This document shows, piece after piece, positions 53,406-62,887 of a DNA stretch of 64,000 bases. The translations under genes were made by a program, and so were the position numbers. The first letter of the stretch is position 1. Each line of letters opens with the position of its first letter. The notes below the pieces were generated by a model, which was not told where the DNA came from, made no database searches, and saw only the letters and a list, made by a program, of their open reading frames with translations. Source of the stretch: Oceanospirillum sanctuarii (GTDB lineage: Bacteria > Pseudomonadota > Gammaproteobacteria > Pseudomonadales > Halomonadaceae); the NCBI RefSeq assembly GCF_002150805.1, contig NZ_MTBA01000009.1, forward strand, positions 1 through 64,000, in the 5' to 3' direction.

Positions 53406-53969
53406 ATGTCTGATCGTGATGAAAACACCATGAACAACACCGACTACCTGCGTTCCGTGATCCGTACTGTGCCCGACTGGCCGGAAGCGGGAGTGATGTT
53501 CCGTGATATCACGCCGCTGTTCCAGAATAAGAAAGCGTTCCGCAAGCTGATCGATACCTTCGTACACCGCTACTACGATCACGATATTGATGCAGTAGCC
53601 GGTGTTGATGCCCGTGGTTTTATTCTGGGTTCACCCATCGCTTATGAGCTGAATACCGGCTTTATTCCGGTACGTAAGAAGGGCAAGCTGCCTTTTGAAA
53701 CCGTTCAGGAAAGCTACGATCTGGAATACGGTTCAGCCACCGTTGAACTGCACACGGATTCTTTCAAACCCGGTGACAAGGTGCTGCTGATCGACGACCT
53801 GATCGCCACCGGCGGTACTATGCTGGCTGCTGCGAACCTGATTAAGCGCCTAGGTGCTGAAGTGGTGGAAGCTGCAGCCATTATCGACCTGCCGGATCTG
53901 GGTGGTTCAGCTAAGCTGAGAGAGCAGGGGATTGAGGTTTATTCTATCTGTGAGTTTGAAGGTGAATAA
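53406..53969 (+). CDS. apt: Adenine phosphoribosyltransferase
   Basis: 187-aa salvage enzyme making AMP from adenine and PRPP. It has the type I PRTase PRPP-binding motif [30 protein letters not shown], and FRDITPLF near the N-terminus. The start at 53406 has AAGG at seven bases. It is downstream of the purine permease; between them lies the palindrome AAATGCCGACCC/GGGTCGGCATTT (53293-53318), which lacks a clear T-run. Confidence 0.94.
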   Translation: MSDRDENTMNNTDYLRSVIRTVPDWPEAGVMFRDITPLFQNKKAFRKLIDTFVHRYYDHDIDAVAGVDARGFILGSPIAYELNTGFIPVRKKGKLPFETVQESYDLEYGSATVELHTDSFKPGDKVLLIDDLIATGGTMLAAANLIKRLGAEVVEAAAIIDLPDLGGSAKLREQGIEVYSICEFEGE

Positions 53970-54018
53970 TTATTTATTCGAACCAAATTCTGAAGCTGTC
54001 ATCCTAGGGTGATATCTG

Positions 54019-54046
54019 AAAAGGCATCGGAGACGATGCCTTTTTT
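54019..54046 (+). terminator. Terminator of apt
   Basis: AAAAGGCATCG/CGATGCC stem with GAGA loop and six T. Confidence 0.9.
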
Positions 54047-54140
54047 ATTGCTGTTTTATATCGAAATTTTAAGCGAAGCCCTTCGTTCTGTTGTTCGGTG
54101 AAACTGACTAACAAGGCGCTTTGTGATGAGGAAAAAAAGA

Positions 54141-54860
54141 ATGATGCGATATCCACGACTGATGAGCGGTGTTAAAGCGATCAGCAGTGCTCTGGCACTA
54201 ACTTTGAGTGCTGGCATAGCACAGGCCGCAAGCCCGGCGAAACCTCTGGCCGATACACTCAAGGGCACGGTCTGGCAGCTGGAATCTTTCACCTCTATGG
54301 ATGATGCCATCGGCGTTAAACGCCCGGAGCAACCGGAGCACTATACCCTGTATCTGACCCATGAAGGCCGTGTTGGTATGCGTCTGGATTGTAACCGCGC
54401 TATGGGCGGCTGGTCTGCAGATGCTGGTCAGAGTGGCGTGAATGGCTCGTTCCGTTTTACGCCTCTGGCAGGCACCATGGCGATGTGCCCTACGGGCAGC
54501 ATGGATCAGAGTATTCTGCGGGATACTGGTCATATCACAGGTTTCGCCCTGCGTGATGGCAAACTGCACCTGAGTCTGAAGGCCGATGCCGGTATCTATA
54601 GCTGGACACCACTGGCCAAAGTACCTGCATCACCTGGGATGGGCGGCCCCGCAAGCTGGCAGGTGACTGGTGTAAGCAGCTGGCTGAATCTGCGTAAAAG
54701 CCCGAACACCCGTTCCGATGTGCTGGCACACCTGAAAGCGGGTACAGAGCTTTCCAGCAAAGGCTGTGATTACCGCAACGATAGGATCTGGTGCGAAGTC
54801 GCCACACAGGATGGCAAAACCGGCTTTGTTGCCCATGACTACCTGAAGGCCAGTCGTTAA
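54141..54860 (+). CDS. META-domain plus SH3-domain exported protein
   Basis: 239-aa exported protein. The signal peptide ends near IAQAA. A META/HslJ-like domain follows (LKGTVWQLESFTSMDD, then GRVGMRLDCNRAMGGWSADAG and PLAGTMAMCP). The C-terminal bacterial SH3 domain (SSWLNLRKSPNTRSDVLAHLKAGTEL, then GFVAHDYLKASR) usually binds cell-wall or protein ligands. Function is unknown. The ATG at 54141 has GAGG nine bases upstream. Its stop overlaps the convergent metR stop. Confidence 0.78.
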   Translation: MMRYPRLMSGVKAISSALALTLSAGIAQAASPAKPLADTLKGTVWQLESFTSMDDAIGVKRPEQPEHYTLYLTHEGRVGMRLDCNRAMGGWSADAGQSGVNGSFRFTPLAGTMAMCPTGSMDQSILRDTGHITGFALRDGKLHLSLKADAGIYSWTPLAKVPASPGMGGPASWQVTGVSSWLNLRKSPNTRSDVLAHLKAGTELSSKGCDYRNDRIWCEVATQDGKTGFVAHDYLKASR

Positions 54861-55744
54861 AGCCCCGTCTCTTTCGCCAGTTGGATAAAGCGCCTGATAT
54901 GCGGGTTGTCTTCATCCTGCTGGCGGACTCCCAGAAAGATCTGCTTCTGAATACCTTGCTCCCCCAGCCGAACCAGTGCAATCGGCAGGTGCTCGGCGTA
55001 TTCCCGTCCCAGCCATGCCGGTAAAGTAGCAACGCCTCTGTTTGCCGCGACCATCTGCAGAATGATCTCGGTGGCTTCCAGGGTTTTATGTTTCTGCGGT
55101 CGGCAGTGGGCGGGCAGCAGGAACTGCTGGAAGATATCCAGCCGTTCAATCTCCACCGGATAGGTGAACAGGGTTTCACTGGCTAGCTGATCCGGTGCGA
55201 TCCAGTGCTGGCTGGCCAGCGGATTATCCTGATGTACCACCAAAACCTGCTCGTAAGGAAAAACCGGTTCAAACACGATACCTTCCCGCCAGATCGGATC
55301 AGGGGTTACCAGAATATCGATATCGTGATTAAACAGCGCCGCCATACCACCAAACTGAAAGCGCTGTTTAACATCCAGATCCACCGAGGGGTAAACCTCC
55401 ATAAAGGGCGAAACTACCTTCAGCAACCACTGATAGCAGGGGTGACACTCCATACCGATATGCAGGCTGCCCTGTTCGTTGCGGGCGAATCGGCTCAGGG
55501 TTTCATCGATACGTTCCAGCTGCGGCAGAATGCGCTTGGCTTCTTTCAGCAGATATTCCCCCGCCTGCGTCAGGCGCACCTTGCGGCCATCCTTCAGCCA
55601 GAGCGGGCTGCCGATCTGACCTTCCAGCTTTTTGATGGTGTGACTGAGTGCGGACTGGGTCAGGTGCAGGCTTTCCGATGCGGCGGTCAGCGAACCCTGT
55701 TGGTCGATGGCGCGCAAAATACTCAGGTGGCTGCGTTCAATCAT
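54857..55744 (-). CDS. metR: LysR-type regulator MetR
   Basis: 295-aa regulator activating metE and other methionine genes with homocysteine as co-effector. The N-terminal LysR helix-turn-helix reads LRAIDQQGSLTAASESLHLTQSALSHTIKKLEGQIGSPLW; the C-terminal type-2 periplasmic-like effector domain follows. Divergent position 176 bp from metE is the classical arrangement. Its 3' end overlaps the preceding convergent gene by four bases. Confidence 0.92.
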   Translation of the reverse strand: MIERSHLSILRAIDQQGSLTAASESLHLTQSALSHTIKKLEGQIGSPLWLKDGRKVRLTQAGEYLLKEAKRILPQLERIDETLSRFARNEQGSLHIGMECHPCYQWLLKVVSPFMEVYPSVDLDVKQRFQFGGMAALFNHDIDILVTPDPIWREGIVFEPVFPYEQVLVVHQDNPLASQHWIAPDQLASETLFTYPVEIERLDIFQQFLLPAHCRPQKHKTLEATEIILQMVAANRGVATLPAWLGREYAEHLPIALVRLGEQGIQKQIFLGVRQQDEDNPHIRRFIQLAKETGL

Positions 55745-55920
55745 CTGCTTTCCTTGCTCTTTCTTTTCACTGGCTTAATAAGCCAAAAATAAACCTATGA
55801 ATAAATCTAATAAATCAATGAGAAAGTACCATTATTTTTCATGGATTGCATTGTTTAGGCTATCGCCATCGTTTGAAGCTGCTCAGGCTTCTGCACCAAT
55901 GAACAAAGTAAGGAAACATC

Positions 55921-58275
55921 ATGGCTTTAGTACACAATCTGGGTTTTCCCCGTATCGGCGCAAAGCGCGAACTTAAATTTGCACAGGAAAGCTTCTGGAA
56001 AGGTGAGTCCTCAGCAGAGCAACTGCTGACCACCGCAAAAGCGCTGCGTGAGATCAACTGGCAGCAACAGCAGGAACTGAATCTGGTGCCGGTGGGGGAT
56101 TTCTCCCTCTACGATCAGGTGCTGGATATGAGCTTCACTCTGGGCAATCTGCCGGAGCGGGTTCAGGGGCTGGAAGGCTCGGAACTGGATAACTACTTCC
56201 GCGTTGCCCGTGGACGTTCGGCTCAGGATTCGGCTTGCAACTGCGTGCATGCCGGTGAGATGACCAAGTGGTTTGATACCAACTATCATTACATCGTGCC
56301 GGAAGTGACCGCAGGCACTGAGTTTGCCCTGAATCCGGAGCGCATTCTGTCCCAGCTGGCAGAGGCGCAGATTCAGCTGGGTTTAGCAAAAGCCAAACCC
56401 GTGCTTATCGGCCCTGTGACCTACCTCTGGTTGAGTAAAGCCAAGGACGGTTCTGATCCGCTGGCACTGCTGGATAAGCTGCTGCCGGTTTACAGCGCGC
56501 TGCTGGAACAGCTGGCAGATGCCGGAGCTGAATGGGTTCAGATCGATGAACCGGCACTGGTGACCGAACTGGATGCCCGCTGGAAGCAGGCGTTTGAACA
56601 TGCCTATCACACCCTGAAAGCCAATCGTCCACAGGTAATGATCGCCACTTATTTCGGCACCCTGCAGGATAATCTGCAGTTGGCCTGCAACCTGCCGGTG
56701 GCAGGGCTGCATATCGATGCGGTGCGTGGCCGCGAGGAAGTCACCAAGGTGGTGGACTGGCTGCCTGGACATAAAGTTCTCTCCATTGGCGCGGTGGATG
56801 GCCGCAATATCTGGAAGACGGATCTGAACCGTGTGCTGGATTGGCTGGAGCCGGTTGCGGCCAAGTTGGGTGATCGTCTCTGGTTGGCACCGTCCTGTTC
56901 TTTGCTGCATGTGCCGGTGGATCTGCAAAGCGAAAGTGCTTCTACGGAAGACAAACCTGCCACACTGGATGCGGAGCTGATCAACTGGCTGGCCTTTGCC
57001 AAACAGAAGCTGGCAGAAGTGCAGCTGCTGGGTCGTGCCATCAATGAAGGCCGTGAGGCGGTTGCCGAACAGCTGGCTGAGAATCAGGCCGCGATCACCA
57101 GCCGTCGTCTGTCGGAGCGGGTACATAACCGTGCGGTGAAAGCCAGCGTTGGCGGTATCACCTCAGGTTTTGGTCAGCGTCAGAGTACATACGCTTTCCG
57201 TGCGGCCAAGCAGGAGAAGATCCTGAATCTGCCACTCTATCCGACCACGACCATCGGTTCTTTCCCGCAGACCTCGGAGATCCGTAAAGCCCGTCTGGCC
57301 TATAAAAAGCATGAGCTGAGCGAAGCGGATTATCAGGCGCAGATGAAAGCCGAGATCGAACGTGCGGTGCTGGAGCAGGAAAAACTGGGGCTGGATGTGC
57401 TGGTACACGGTGAAGCCGAGCGTAACGACATGGTGGAATACTTCGGTGAACAGCTGGAAGGTTATGCCTTCAGCCGCTTCGGCTGGGTGCAGTCTTACGG
57501 TTCCCGCTGTGTGAAGCCGCCGATTCTGTTTGGTGATATCAGCCGCCCGCAGCCGATGACCGTCGCCTGGACACAGTTTGCTCAGTCCCTGACCGACAAA
57601 CCGATGAAGGGCATGCTGACCGGTCCGGTGACGATTCTGAACTGGTCCTTTGTGCGTGACGATCAGCCCCGTAAAGAGAGCTGTCTGCAGCTGGCGTTGG
57701 CGATCCGTCAGGAGGTTCAGGATCTGGAAGCCGCAGGCGTAAACGTAATTCAGATCGACGAAGCCGCCCTGCGTGAAGGCCTGCCGCTGCGTCGCAGCGA
57801 ATGGCAGCACTATCTGGATTGGGCCGTGAACTGCTTCCGCATCAGTGCCAATGGTGTGTCCGATGAAACTCAGATCCATACCCACATGTGTTATTCCGAG
57901 TTTAACGACATTATCGAATCCATCGCCCGTATGGATGCGGACGTGATCACCATCGAAACCTCCCGTTCCGATATGGAGCTACTGGATGTGTTTGAAGCTT
58001 TCGAATACCCGAATGAGATCGGCCCCGGTGTGTACGATATTCACTCGCCGAATATCCCGGCCGAAGCCCAAATGGTGAAGCTGATGAGTAAAGCCGCTGA
58101 GCGTATTCCGGCAGAACGCCTGTGGGTGAATCCGGATTGCGGTTTGAAAACCCGCCAATGGCCGGAGGTGATTCCGGCGCTGGAGAATATGGTCGCCGCC
58201 GCCCGAACCCTGCGTAAACAGGCGGCTTCCGGCCAGCCAGCCCGATCGGTACAGCGGGAAGCGGAACCGGCATAA
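55921..58275 (+). CDS. metE: Cobalamin-independent methionine synthase
   Basis: 784-aa zinc enzyme transferring the methyl group of 5-methyltetrahydropteroyl-triglutamate to homocysteine. The N-terminal half starts [15 protein letters not shown]; the catalytic half has [10 protein letters not shown], the zinc ligands in HTHMCYSEF and the Cys in [10 protein letters not shown], and [15 protein letters not shown]. The length is usual. AAGGAA precedes the ATG. No B12 riboswitch fits in the 176-bp intergenic region with metR. Confidence 0.96.
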   Translation: MALVHNLGFPRIGAKRELKFAQESFWKGESSAEQLLTTAKALREINWQQQQELNLVPVGDFSLYDQVLDMSFTLGNLPERVQGLEGSELDNYFRVARGRSAQDSACNCVHAGEMTKWFDTNYHYIVPEVTAGTEFALNPERILSQLAEAQIQLGLAKAKPVLIGPVTYLWLSKAKDGSDPLALLDKLLPVYSALLEQLADAGAEWVQIDEPALVTELDARWKQAFEHAYHTLKANRPQVMIATYFGTLQDNLQLACNLPVAGLHIDAVRGREEVTKVVDWLPGHKVLSIGAVDGRNIWKTDLNRVLDWLEPVAAKLGDRLWLAPSCSLLHVPVDLQSESASTEDKPATLDAELINWLAFAKQKLAEVQLLGRAINEGREAVAEQLAENQAAITSRRLSERVHNRAVKASVGGITSGFGQRQSTYAFRAAKQEKILNLPLYPTTTIGSFPQTSEIRKARLAYKKHELSEADYQAQMKAEIERAVLEQEKLGLDVLVHGEAERNDMVEYFGEQLEGYAFSRFGWVQSYGSRCVKPPILFGDISRPQPMTVAWTQFAQSLTDKPMKGMLTGPVTILNWSFVRDDQPRKESCLQLALAIRQEVQDLEAAGVNVIQIDEAALREGLPLRRSEWQHYLDWAVNCFRISANGVSDETQIHTHMCYSEFNDIIESIARMDADVITIETSRSDMELLDVFEAFEYPNEIGPGVYDIHSPNIPAEAQMVKLMSKAAERIPAERLWVNPDCGLKTRQWPEVIPALENMVAAARTLRKQAASGQPARSVQREAEPA

Positions 58276-58312
58276 CCTTTAGAGGCTTTGCCGAATCAAT
58301 ACCTGAAAATGC

Positions 58313-58349
58313 ACAAAACCCCCGTTATCTGAGATAGCGGGGGTTTTGT
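58313..58349. terminator. Bidirectional terminator between metE and the toxin-antitoxin operon
   Basis: ACAAAACCCCCGTTATCT pairs over 18 bp with AGATAGCGGGGGTTTTGT, one mismatch. It lies between convergent transcripts. Confidence 0.85.
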
Positions 58350-58390
58350 TGTGATGCGTCTAATTTTCTGTCAGGGCGATCTGTCTGGTA

Positions 58391-58681
58391 TCAGCGGTTT
58401 ATCCAATACCAAGGGCGTCTTTTGTCGTGCGCCAGTGCCAGTATCTGGATTTGCTCATGCTTTATCCGGTAGATAACTGAAAGCGGAAATCGCTTCATTG
58501 GAATTCGTCGGATATCCGGCGGTAGTTCGGTTTGCCATGCTTCAGGAGATTGCAGCACCAGTTGCAGCAGATGCTCAAACTCATCAATGAGAGTTTTGCC
58601 TAATCCGGGGACTTTTGATTCGTAGTAAGAGATACATTCCAGAAACTCAGCCTCCGCTGCCGAGTGGAATGTATAGCTCAT
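58391..58681 (-). CDS. ParE/RelE-superfamily toxin
   Basis: 96-aa toxin of a type II system. It has the ParE-like pattern FHSAAEAEFLECISYYE, FPLSVIYRI and HDKRRPWYW. ParE members poison gyrase and RelE members cut mRNA; the weakly basic C-terminus does not decide. It overlaps the antitoxin gene by four bases (ATGA), the normal order of antitoxin first. Confidence 0.88.
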   Translation of the reverse strand: MSYTFHSAAEAEFLECISYYESKVPGLGKTLIDEFEHLLQLVLQSPEAWQTELPPDIRRIPMKRFPLSVIYRIKHEQIQILALAHDKRRPWYWINR

Positions 58682-58902
58682 TTGACCAGTGCCCGAGCCT
58701 TTTTCAGAACATCACTGGCGGGGACGGGTTCAGATACACCCTCATCCAGCTCGTCAGCACGCCGCTTGGCCTCTGTCAGCCACTCGCTTTTCAATTCGCT
58801 ATCCGATGGCGTATCAAGGCTTGCGATCAGGGCCTGAATCAGTTTTGCGCGCTTTTCTTCCGGCAAATGCAGTGCTTCAGACTCAATCTGTTGCAGGTTC
58901 AT
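58678..58902 (-). CDS. Addiction-module antitoxin (Unstab_antitox type)
   Basis: 74-aa acidic antitoxin of the 'putative addiction module component' family: LPEEKRAKLIQALIASLD, then a flexible SELKSEWLTEAKRRADELDEG tail that wraps the toxin. It is coupled to the toxin by ATGA. GAGAAG lies upstream of the ATG, and two inverted repeats sit in the promoter. Confidence 0.88.
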   Translation of the reverse strand: MNLQQIESEALHLPEEKRAKLIQALIASLDTPSDSELKSEWLTEAKRRADELDEGVSEPVPASDVLKKARALVK

Positions 58903-58917
58903 AGCACTTCTCTCGTA

Positions 58918-58961
58918 TTAAGTGATGCTTAATTTTGGCAGGTAATGAATTGAATTGCCAA
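58918..58961. promoter_or_regulatory. Operator-like inverted repeats upstream of the antitoxin
   Basis: TTAAG-N5-CTTAA (58918-58932) and TTGGCA-N15-TGCCAA (58935-58940 with 58956-58961) lie 16-60 bp before the antitoxin start. They are probable autoregulation sites. Confidence 0.5.
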
Positions 58962-59061
58962 GCTCATAATTTATGGTGCTGTTTTTTTATACAGTGTCGT
59001 ATTTTTGCTCATACAATCTGCTAAAATCCGTGAAATTTTTAACCAGCGGGATAAACAAGTT

Positions 59062-59751
59062 ATGGCGATTGATCTGCCGGATGATTGGTTGGCGGTGTTG
59101 GGCGGTGAGTTCGAACAACCCTATATGCAGAATCTGAAAGCCTTTCTGGCACAGGAAAAGGCTCAGGGTAAGGTGATCTACCCGCATTCATCGGATTGGT
59201 TTAACGCCTTCAAATACACGCCGCTGGATCAGGTAAAAGTGGTGATTCTGGGGCAGGACCCGTACCACGGCCCGGATCAGGCTCATGGTTTGTGCTTCTC
59301 GGTGCGTCCCGGAGTTAAAACACCGCCATCGCTGGTGAATATTTATAAAGAGCTGCAAAGTGACCTTGGCGTACAGCCGGTGAACCACGGCTATCTCACC
59401 AGCTGGGCAAAACAAGGTGTGCTGATGCTTAATGCAGTGCTGACGGTGGAGCAAGCCAATGCCGCTTCCCACCAGAAAAAAGGCTGGGAGCAGTTTACCG
59501 ATAAGGTGATTCATATTATCAACGAGCAGCTTGATGGTGTGGTGTTTCTGCTCTGGGGTAGCTACGCCCAGAAGAAGGCGGCGTTTGTTGATCAGAACAA
59601 ACATCTGGTGCTGAAGTCGGTGCACCCGTCACCGCTTTCAGCGCATCGGGGCTTCTTTGGTAATCACCAGTTCAGTCAGGCTAATGATTTTCTGGCTTCC
59701 CGGGGTAAAAATCCGGTGAACTGGCAGCTGCCGGAACAACCGGAAGCCTGA
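59062..59751 (+). CDS. ung: Uracil-DNA glycosylase
   Basis: 229-aa family 1 UDG removing uracil from DNA. Catalytic Asp66 is in [13 protein letters not shown]; the DNA-intercalation loop [13 protein letters not shown] is intact. The start at 59062 gives the usual length; the frame extends upstream without support. Confidence 0.96.
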   Translation: MAIDLPDDWLAVLGGEFEQPYMQNLKAFLAQEKAQGKVIYPHSSDWFNAFKYTPLDQVKVVILGQDPYHGPDQAHGLCFSVRPGVKTPPSLVNIYKELQSDLGVQPVNHGYLTSWAKQGVLMLNAVLTVEQANAASHQKKGWEQFTDKVIHIINEQLDGVVFLLWGSYAQKKAAFVDQNKHLVLKSVHPSPLSAHRGFFGNHQFSQANDFLASRGKNPVNWQLPEQPEA

Positions 59752-59800
59752 TCTTTTCAGAACAATCAGACCGGTTCTGAATAGCGAGTTTTTAGAAATA

Positions 59801-59837
59801 CAAAAGGCGCGGATCTTTCGATTCGCGCCTTTTGTTT
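59801..59837. terminator. Bidirectional terminator between ung and ygfZ
   Basis: CAAAAGGCGCG/CGCGCCTTTTG 11-bp perfect arms with a 12-nt loop, between convergent genes. Confidence 0.85.
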
Positions 59838-59875
59838 GTGGGCGGCTTTCTTAGGGCAAACCAGAGACAAGCCGA

Positions 59876-60826
59876 TCAGATCTCCTGCTTCTCCAGTCCG
59901 TAAGGCAGGTCGATCAGCGTCAGTGGCTGATCATCTGCCGTTAGCAGAGGCTCTTCCAGCGTGTTGTCTTTCAGTACCGCCAGCAGTTCGGTTTTGCCTT
60001 CAGCGTTGATAGCGGTGAGCAGGATCTCACCGGCTTCCGTTTTATCGCCTTCCATCAGGCAGATCACCTGATCACCTACTTTGGCTTCACCATCACCGAC
60101 TAAGCGCTGCAGGCGCTTTTTCACTCCGCCACGGTATTGGGCCCGGGCGATAATCTCCTGACCGGTGTAACAGCCTTTCTTAAAGCTGATGGCACCTGTG
60201 GCCTGATAGTTCAGCATCTGAGGGATAAACTGATCGCTGTGCCTTTGCTCCAGCAGAATCTGGGCGTTCTCGATCTGAGTCAGGTTCCAGGCGGCTTCTG
60301 CTACCGGTGTCAGCTCAGAATCAAAAAGTGTGCTCAGGGTTTCAAAGCTGCAGAGGCCAATACTGCGCTCAGTGATGCCCGGCAGATTGAAGGTCTCTAC
60401 ATCGGTCAGCTCAACGTCTTTGCGGTTAAAGCCGATGACAGCGATCTCATCAGACTTGTCCTCAAAGGTGCAGCGGTACAGAGGCGCAAACTTTGCCAGA
60501 TTCTGCTGTGTGGTTTCCAGTGTGGAACGCGGCAGTAAAAGCAGCATGCCTTCGGCGTGGCGCACCGCATAGAAGGTCGCGTAGGGACGGCCCTTTGGCG
60601 AGGTCAGCAGGGAAAGGCGCAGTTCACCTTCCGGCAGATCCTCAATTTTCTGACTGGCCTGACCGTGCAGCAGTTTGGCTGCCATATCGCCTTTGATCAG
60701 AAGTGCGCCCATGCTGGCTAATGGGCTGAATACTGCAGAGGTGTTCAGTTGCGTTGCCTGTTCCTGCAGGGATGCATCGATGGCAGGAAGTTCGGTATAG
60801 CGATTGGTGCTCATGGTGGATTCCAT
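59876..60826 (-). CDS. ygfZ: Folate-binding iron-sulfur/tRNA-modification protein YgfZ
   Basis: 316-aa protein of the YgfZ/GcvT-like family that uses tetrahydrofolate in Fe-S enzyme maintenance. The hallmark KGCYTGQEIIARAQYRGGVKKRL is present, with LIKGDMAAKLLHGQASQ near the N-terminus. Starts at 60826 or 60814 are both plausible. In many gammaproteobacteria sdhE is next to it; I do not see sdhE here. Confidence 0.93.
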   Translation of the reverse strand: MESTMSTNRYTELPAIDASLQEQATQLNTSAVFSPLASMGALLIKGDMAAKLLHGQASQKIEDLPEGELRLSLLTSPKGRPYATFYAVRHAEGMLLLLPRSTLETTQQNLAKFAPLYRCTFEDKSDEIAVIGFNRKDVELTDVETFNLPGITERSIGLCSFETLSTLFDSELTPVAEAAWNLTQIENAQILLEQRHSDQFIPQMLNYQATGAISFKKGCYTGQEIIARAQYRGGVKKRLQRLVGDGEAKVGDQVICLMEGDKTEAGEILLTAINAEGKTELLAVLKDNTLEEPLLTADDQPLTLIDLPYGLEKQEI

Positions 60827-61225
60827 AGCTGATTCCGTTGTATTTGGTGGCGACTGATCACGCTGGCGTTTAAGCAGCTTTTATCGGTGAACGGATAAAA
60901 GCAGGTAACTCGTGTCAGCCATCCGGCAGTAAATTGTCGTTATCAGGTGTGCCATATCTGGCTTAGGCTCAATCTTCAGGTTGATGCCGAAACTTGGGGT
61001 GTCGCTCGCTATTGGCGAGACTGAATCATGGTGCAGCTTTTTGCGAAGCTTTTTCTTTGTCACCTGTTATATCATAGCGCCGGACAATTAACTTATGGCC
61101 TTTGGCTATGAGGGAACTTTTTCTCTATGTTGGTTTTCAAAGGCCTGATTTCAAGGTCTTTTCGGTGTAATCTTCCTGGAATTACACACTTTTAATTAGC
61201 CTTTATTATCTTCCTGAGACGCTGG
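60827..61225. other. Non-coding stretch upstream of ygfZ
   Basis: About 400 bp. A minus-strand frame (60881-61063) starts with GTG without a ribosome site and is probably not a gene. Small stems CTCGC/GCGAG (61005-61019) and AGCTT/AAGCT near 61036-61050 are visible. Confidence 0.5.
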
Positions 61226-61681
61226 ATGATCCAAATGAAGCCCCTGTTGAAACAATCCTTCAAACCTCTGCTGGTTCTACTGGCGGCAGCGGCCTTGTTG
61301 GTGCAGTGTTTTGGTGGCTTATCAGCGTCAACGGTCTCAGTGACTGACAAACAGGGACTGCACTTTAACGATGCGTTTCATGGCGAATTAGCGGTTGTTC
61401 ATAGCCAAGCCTCTCTAGATCATTCTGCCTCTCTAGAAAGCTCAGCCGCTGCAGATAGCAACCTGTCTGTCAGAGGTATGCCTGCTCATGAAATGCCGGC
61501 AATGAGCTGCTGTGAAGATGAAAGCCAGCCGATCACTCTGGCTGAGCTGCAGCTCCTGCCTCTGATTTTTCTTCTGGGGCTGATAGCTGTTGTTATCAGC
61601 ATCACCCGAACTCTTAAACCTCAAGCTCCTTTCTTATCTCCAAGGCGACTGCATAAACTGCACTGCTGCTGGCTGAATTAG
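61226..61681 (+). CDS. Small membrane protein with a Met/Cys metal-binding motif
   Basis: 151-aa protein: hydrophobic N-terminus (LLVLLAAAALLVQCFGG), a periplasmic-looking segment with several His and the cluster HEMPAMSCCEDE, then a second TM (LLPLIFLLGLIAVVISITRT) and a Cys/His-containing tail (LHKLHCCWLN). It resembles no family I can name securely; CopL-like or DUF2946-like proteins have similar layout. Position before a cytochrome c, CopZ and a copper ATPase suggests copper sensing or buffering. Confidence 0.65.
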   Translation: MIQMKPLLKQSFKPLLVLLAAAALLVQCFGGLSASTVSVTDKQGLHFNDAFHGELAVVHSQASLDHSASLESSAAADSNLSVRGMPAHEMPAMSCCEDESQPITLAELQLLPLIFLLGLIAVVISITRTLKPQAPFLSPRRLHKLHCCWLN

Positions 61682-61828
61682 CCTTTGATCTGCTGGTTAT
61701 CTAATAACAACCCGTCTGTCGTAATATGTGCCTGCCATAATGGCTGGTGCATCTGATCAAAGACAATTTAAACCCGATTAACAGCTTAAGCTGTGTTTAA
61801 TAGCCGCGAATAACAGCAGGAATGTCTT

Positions 61829-62332
61829 GTGTTGCATCTTATTAAGAAAATCACTCGTGTAAGTTTTATCCGTCTTTTCCTGATCCTGAGTTTAGGTCTT
61901 CTGGCCGCCTGTAGTGACAATGACGAAAGTAATGACAGCAAAATGGCCGATCACAGCGCTATGGGGTCTGACTCCATGGTAAAAGTAGAGCGCTGGTACA
62001 CTCAGGAGATGGTGAATCAGGGCAAACCCCTGTATCAGGAAAACTGTGCTCAGTGTCATGGTGGTTTTGGTCAGGGAAATCCTGACTGGCGAAAACCTAC
62101 TGAAGATGGTCGTTACCTGCCACCGCCGCTGAATGGCACAGGTCACGCCTGGCACCACCCGCTGGATCAGCTGCGCGGCGTGATCAAACATGGCCGTGGG
62201 CCGGATGTACCATCGGATATGCCTGCCTGGGGGCAGAAGTTGTCCGACGAAGAGATCGACAGCGTGATCGCCTGGTTTCAGTCCCGCTGGCCGGATGAGA
62301 TCTATCAGGCCTGGAGTCGTCCGAAGCACTAA
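61829..62332 (+). CDS. Class I cytochrome c lipoprotein
   Basis: 167-aa exported monohaem cytochrome. Lipobox LLAAC (Cys28) predicts a lipid anchor, the haem site is CAQCH (73-77), and the distal Met is in DVPSDMPAW. It starts with GTG preceded by AGGA. It could donate electrons to periplasmic copper oxidation or a terminal oxidase; its placement next to copper genes is suggestive only. Confidence 0.88.
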   Translation: MLHLIKKITRVSFIRLFLILSLGLLAACSDNDESNDSKMADHSAMGSDSMVKVERWYTQEMVNQGKPLYQENCAQCHGGFGQGNPDWRKPTEDGRYLPPPLNGTGHAWHHPLDQLRGVIKHGRGPDVPSDMPAWGQKLSDEEIDSVIAWFQSRWPDEIYQAWSRPKH

Positions 62333-62375
62333 ATTTGCCTCAGACAATAGTTAAGGAAAATATTTTTGGCAGTGC

Positions 62376-62407
62376 TTGACCCTGTAGCTTACTACAGGGT
62401 TTAGAAT
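62376..62407 (+). promoter_or_regulatory. MerR-family (heavy-metal) promoter of copZ
   Basis: TTGACC (62376-62381) and TAGAAT (62402-62407) have a 20-bp spacer filled by the perfect dyad ACCCTGTAG-CTTA-CTACAGGGT (62379-62400). This is the arrangement recognised by CueR/ZntR/CadR/PbrR-type activators; the ACCCTGTAG arms resemble CadR/PbrR sites more than typical CueR sites. Confidence 0.85.
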
Positions 62408-62517
62408 GCAGTTATTGAGATCAGGTCATCAACGGAACCTGTTAAGCTGAATTTTAAATCTAAACCCTTTTCGTTAAACCGATAAAGCGAACTCTTTTAA
62501 GAACTAAGGTAGCGAAC

Positions 62518-62724
62518 ATGAGCAAAGAAGTGGTTATTACTCTGGAAGGTCTTTCCTGCAATGGTTGTGTGAACTCTGTGACCACCGCCCTGATGATGGT
62601 AGATGGTGTTGAACAAGCGGATGTGACCCTGTACGAAGCCCATGTCACCGGCACCATGAAGGTTGAAGACCTGATTGATGCAGTGGAAGAAGCCGGTTTT
62701 GATGCGGAAGAAAAGAAAGCCTGA
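62518..62724 (+). CDS. copZ: CopZ-like copper chaperone
   Basis: 68-aa heavy-metal-associated domain protein with the metal site GLSCNGC (Cys14, Cys17) and the ferredoxin-like pattern VEQADVTLYEAHVTG. It carries Cu(I) to the P-type ATPase encoded downstream. Its leader of about 100 nt follows a MerR-type metal promoter. Confidence 0.88.
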   Translation: MSKEVVITLEGLSCNGCVNSVTTALMMVDGVEQADVTLYEAHVTGTMKVEDLIDAVEEAGFDAEEKKA

Positions 62725-62806
62725 TTCTGACAGGTTTTTCGCACGATTTTTGATGGTACAGATTCCGGGAGGCTTCAGCCCCCCGGGGAACTTCTGTGCA
62801 TCGTAT

Positions 62807-62838
62807 CTGATCCGGCTTAGGCCGGATCAGTCATTTTT
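62807..62838 (+). terminator. Hairpin between copZ and copA
   Basis: CTGATCCGGC (62807-62816) pairs perfectly with GCCGGATCAG (62821-62830) and is followed by TCATTTTT. It is a likely partial terminator lowering copA relative to copZ. Confidence 0.7.
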
Positions 62839-62887
62839 ACCGGCTGATATTGGCGCCGAGCGCGGATAACAGCCAAAGGGAGGTTTT

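Noticed and set aside
55745-55920. MetR operator or B12 riboswitch between metR and metE
   Set aside because: No clear TGAA-N5-TTCA site was found, and 176 bp is too short and lacks the B12-box, so neither was annotated.
60881-61063. 60-aa minus-strand frame upstream of ygfZ as a possible SdhE
   Set aside because: It lacks the SdhE RGxxE pattern, starts with GTG without a ribosome site and is basic and irregular.
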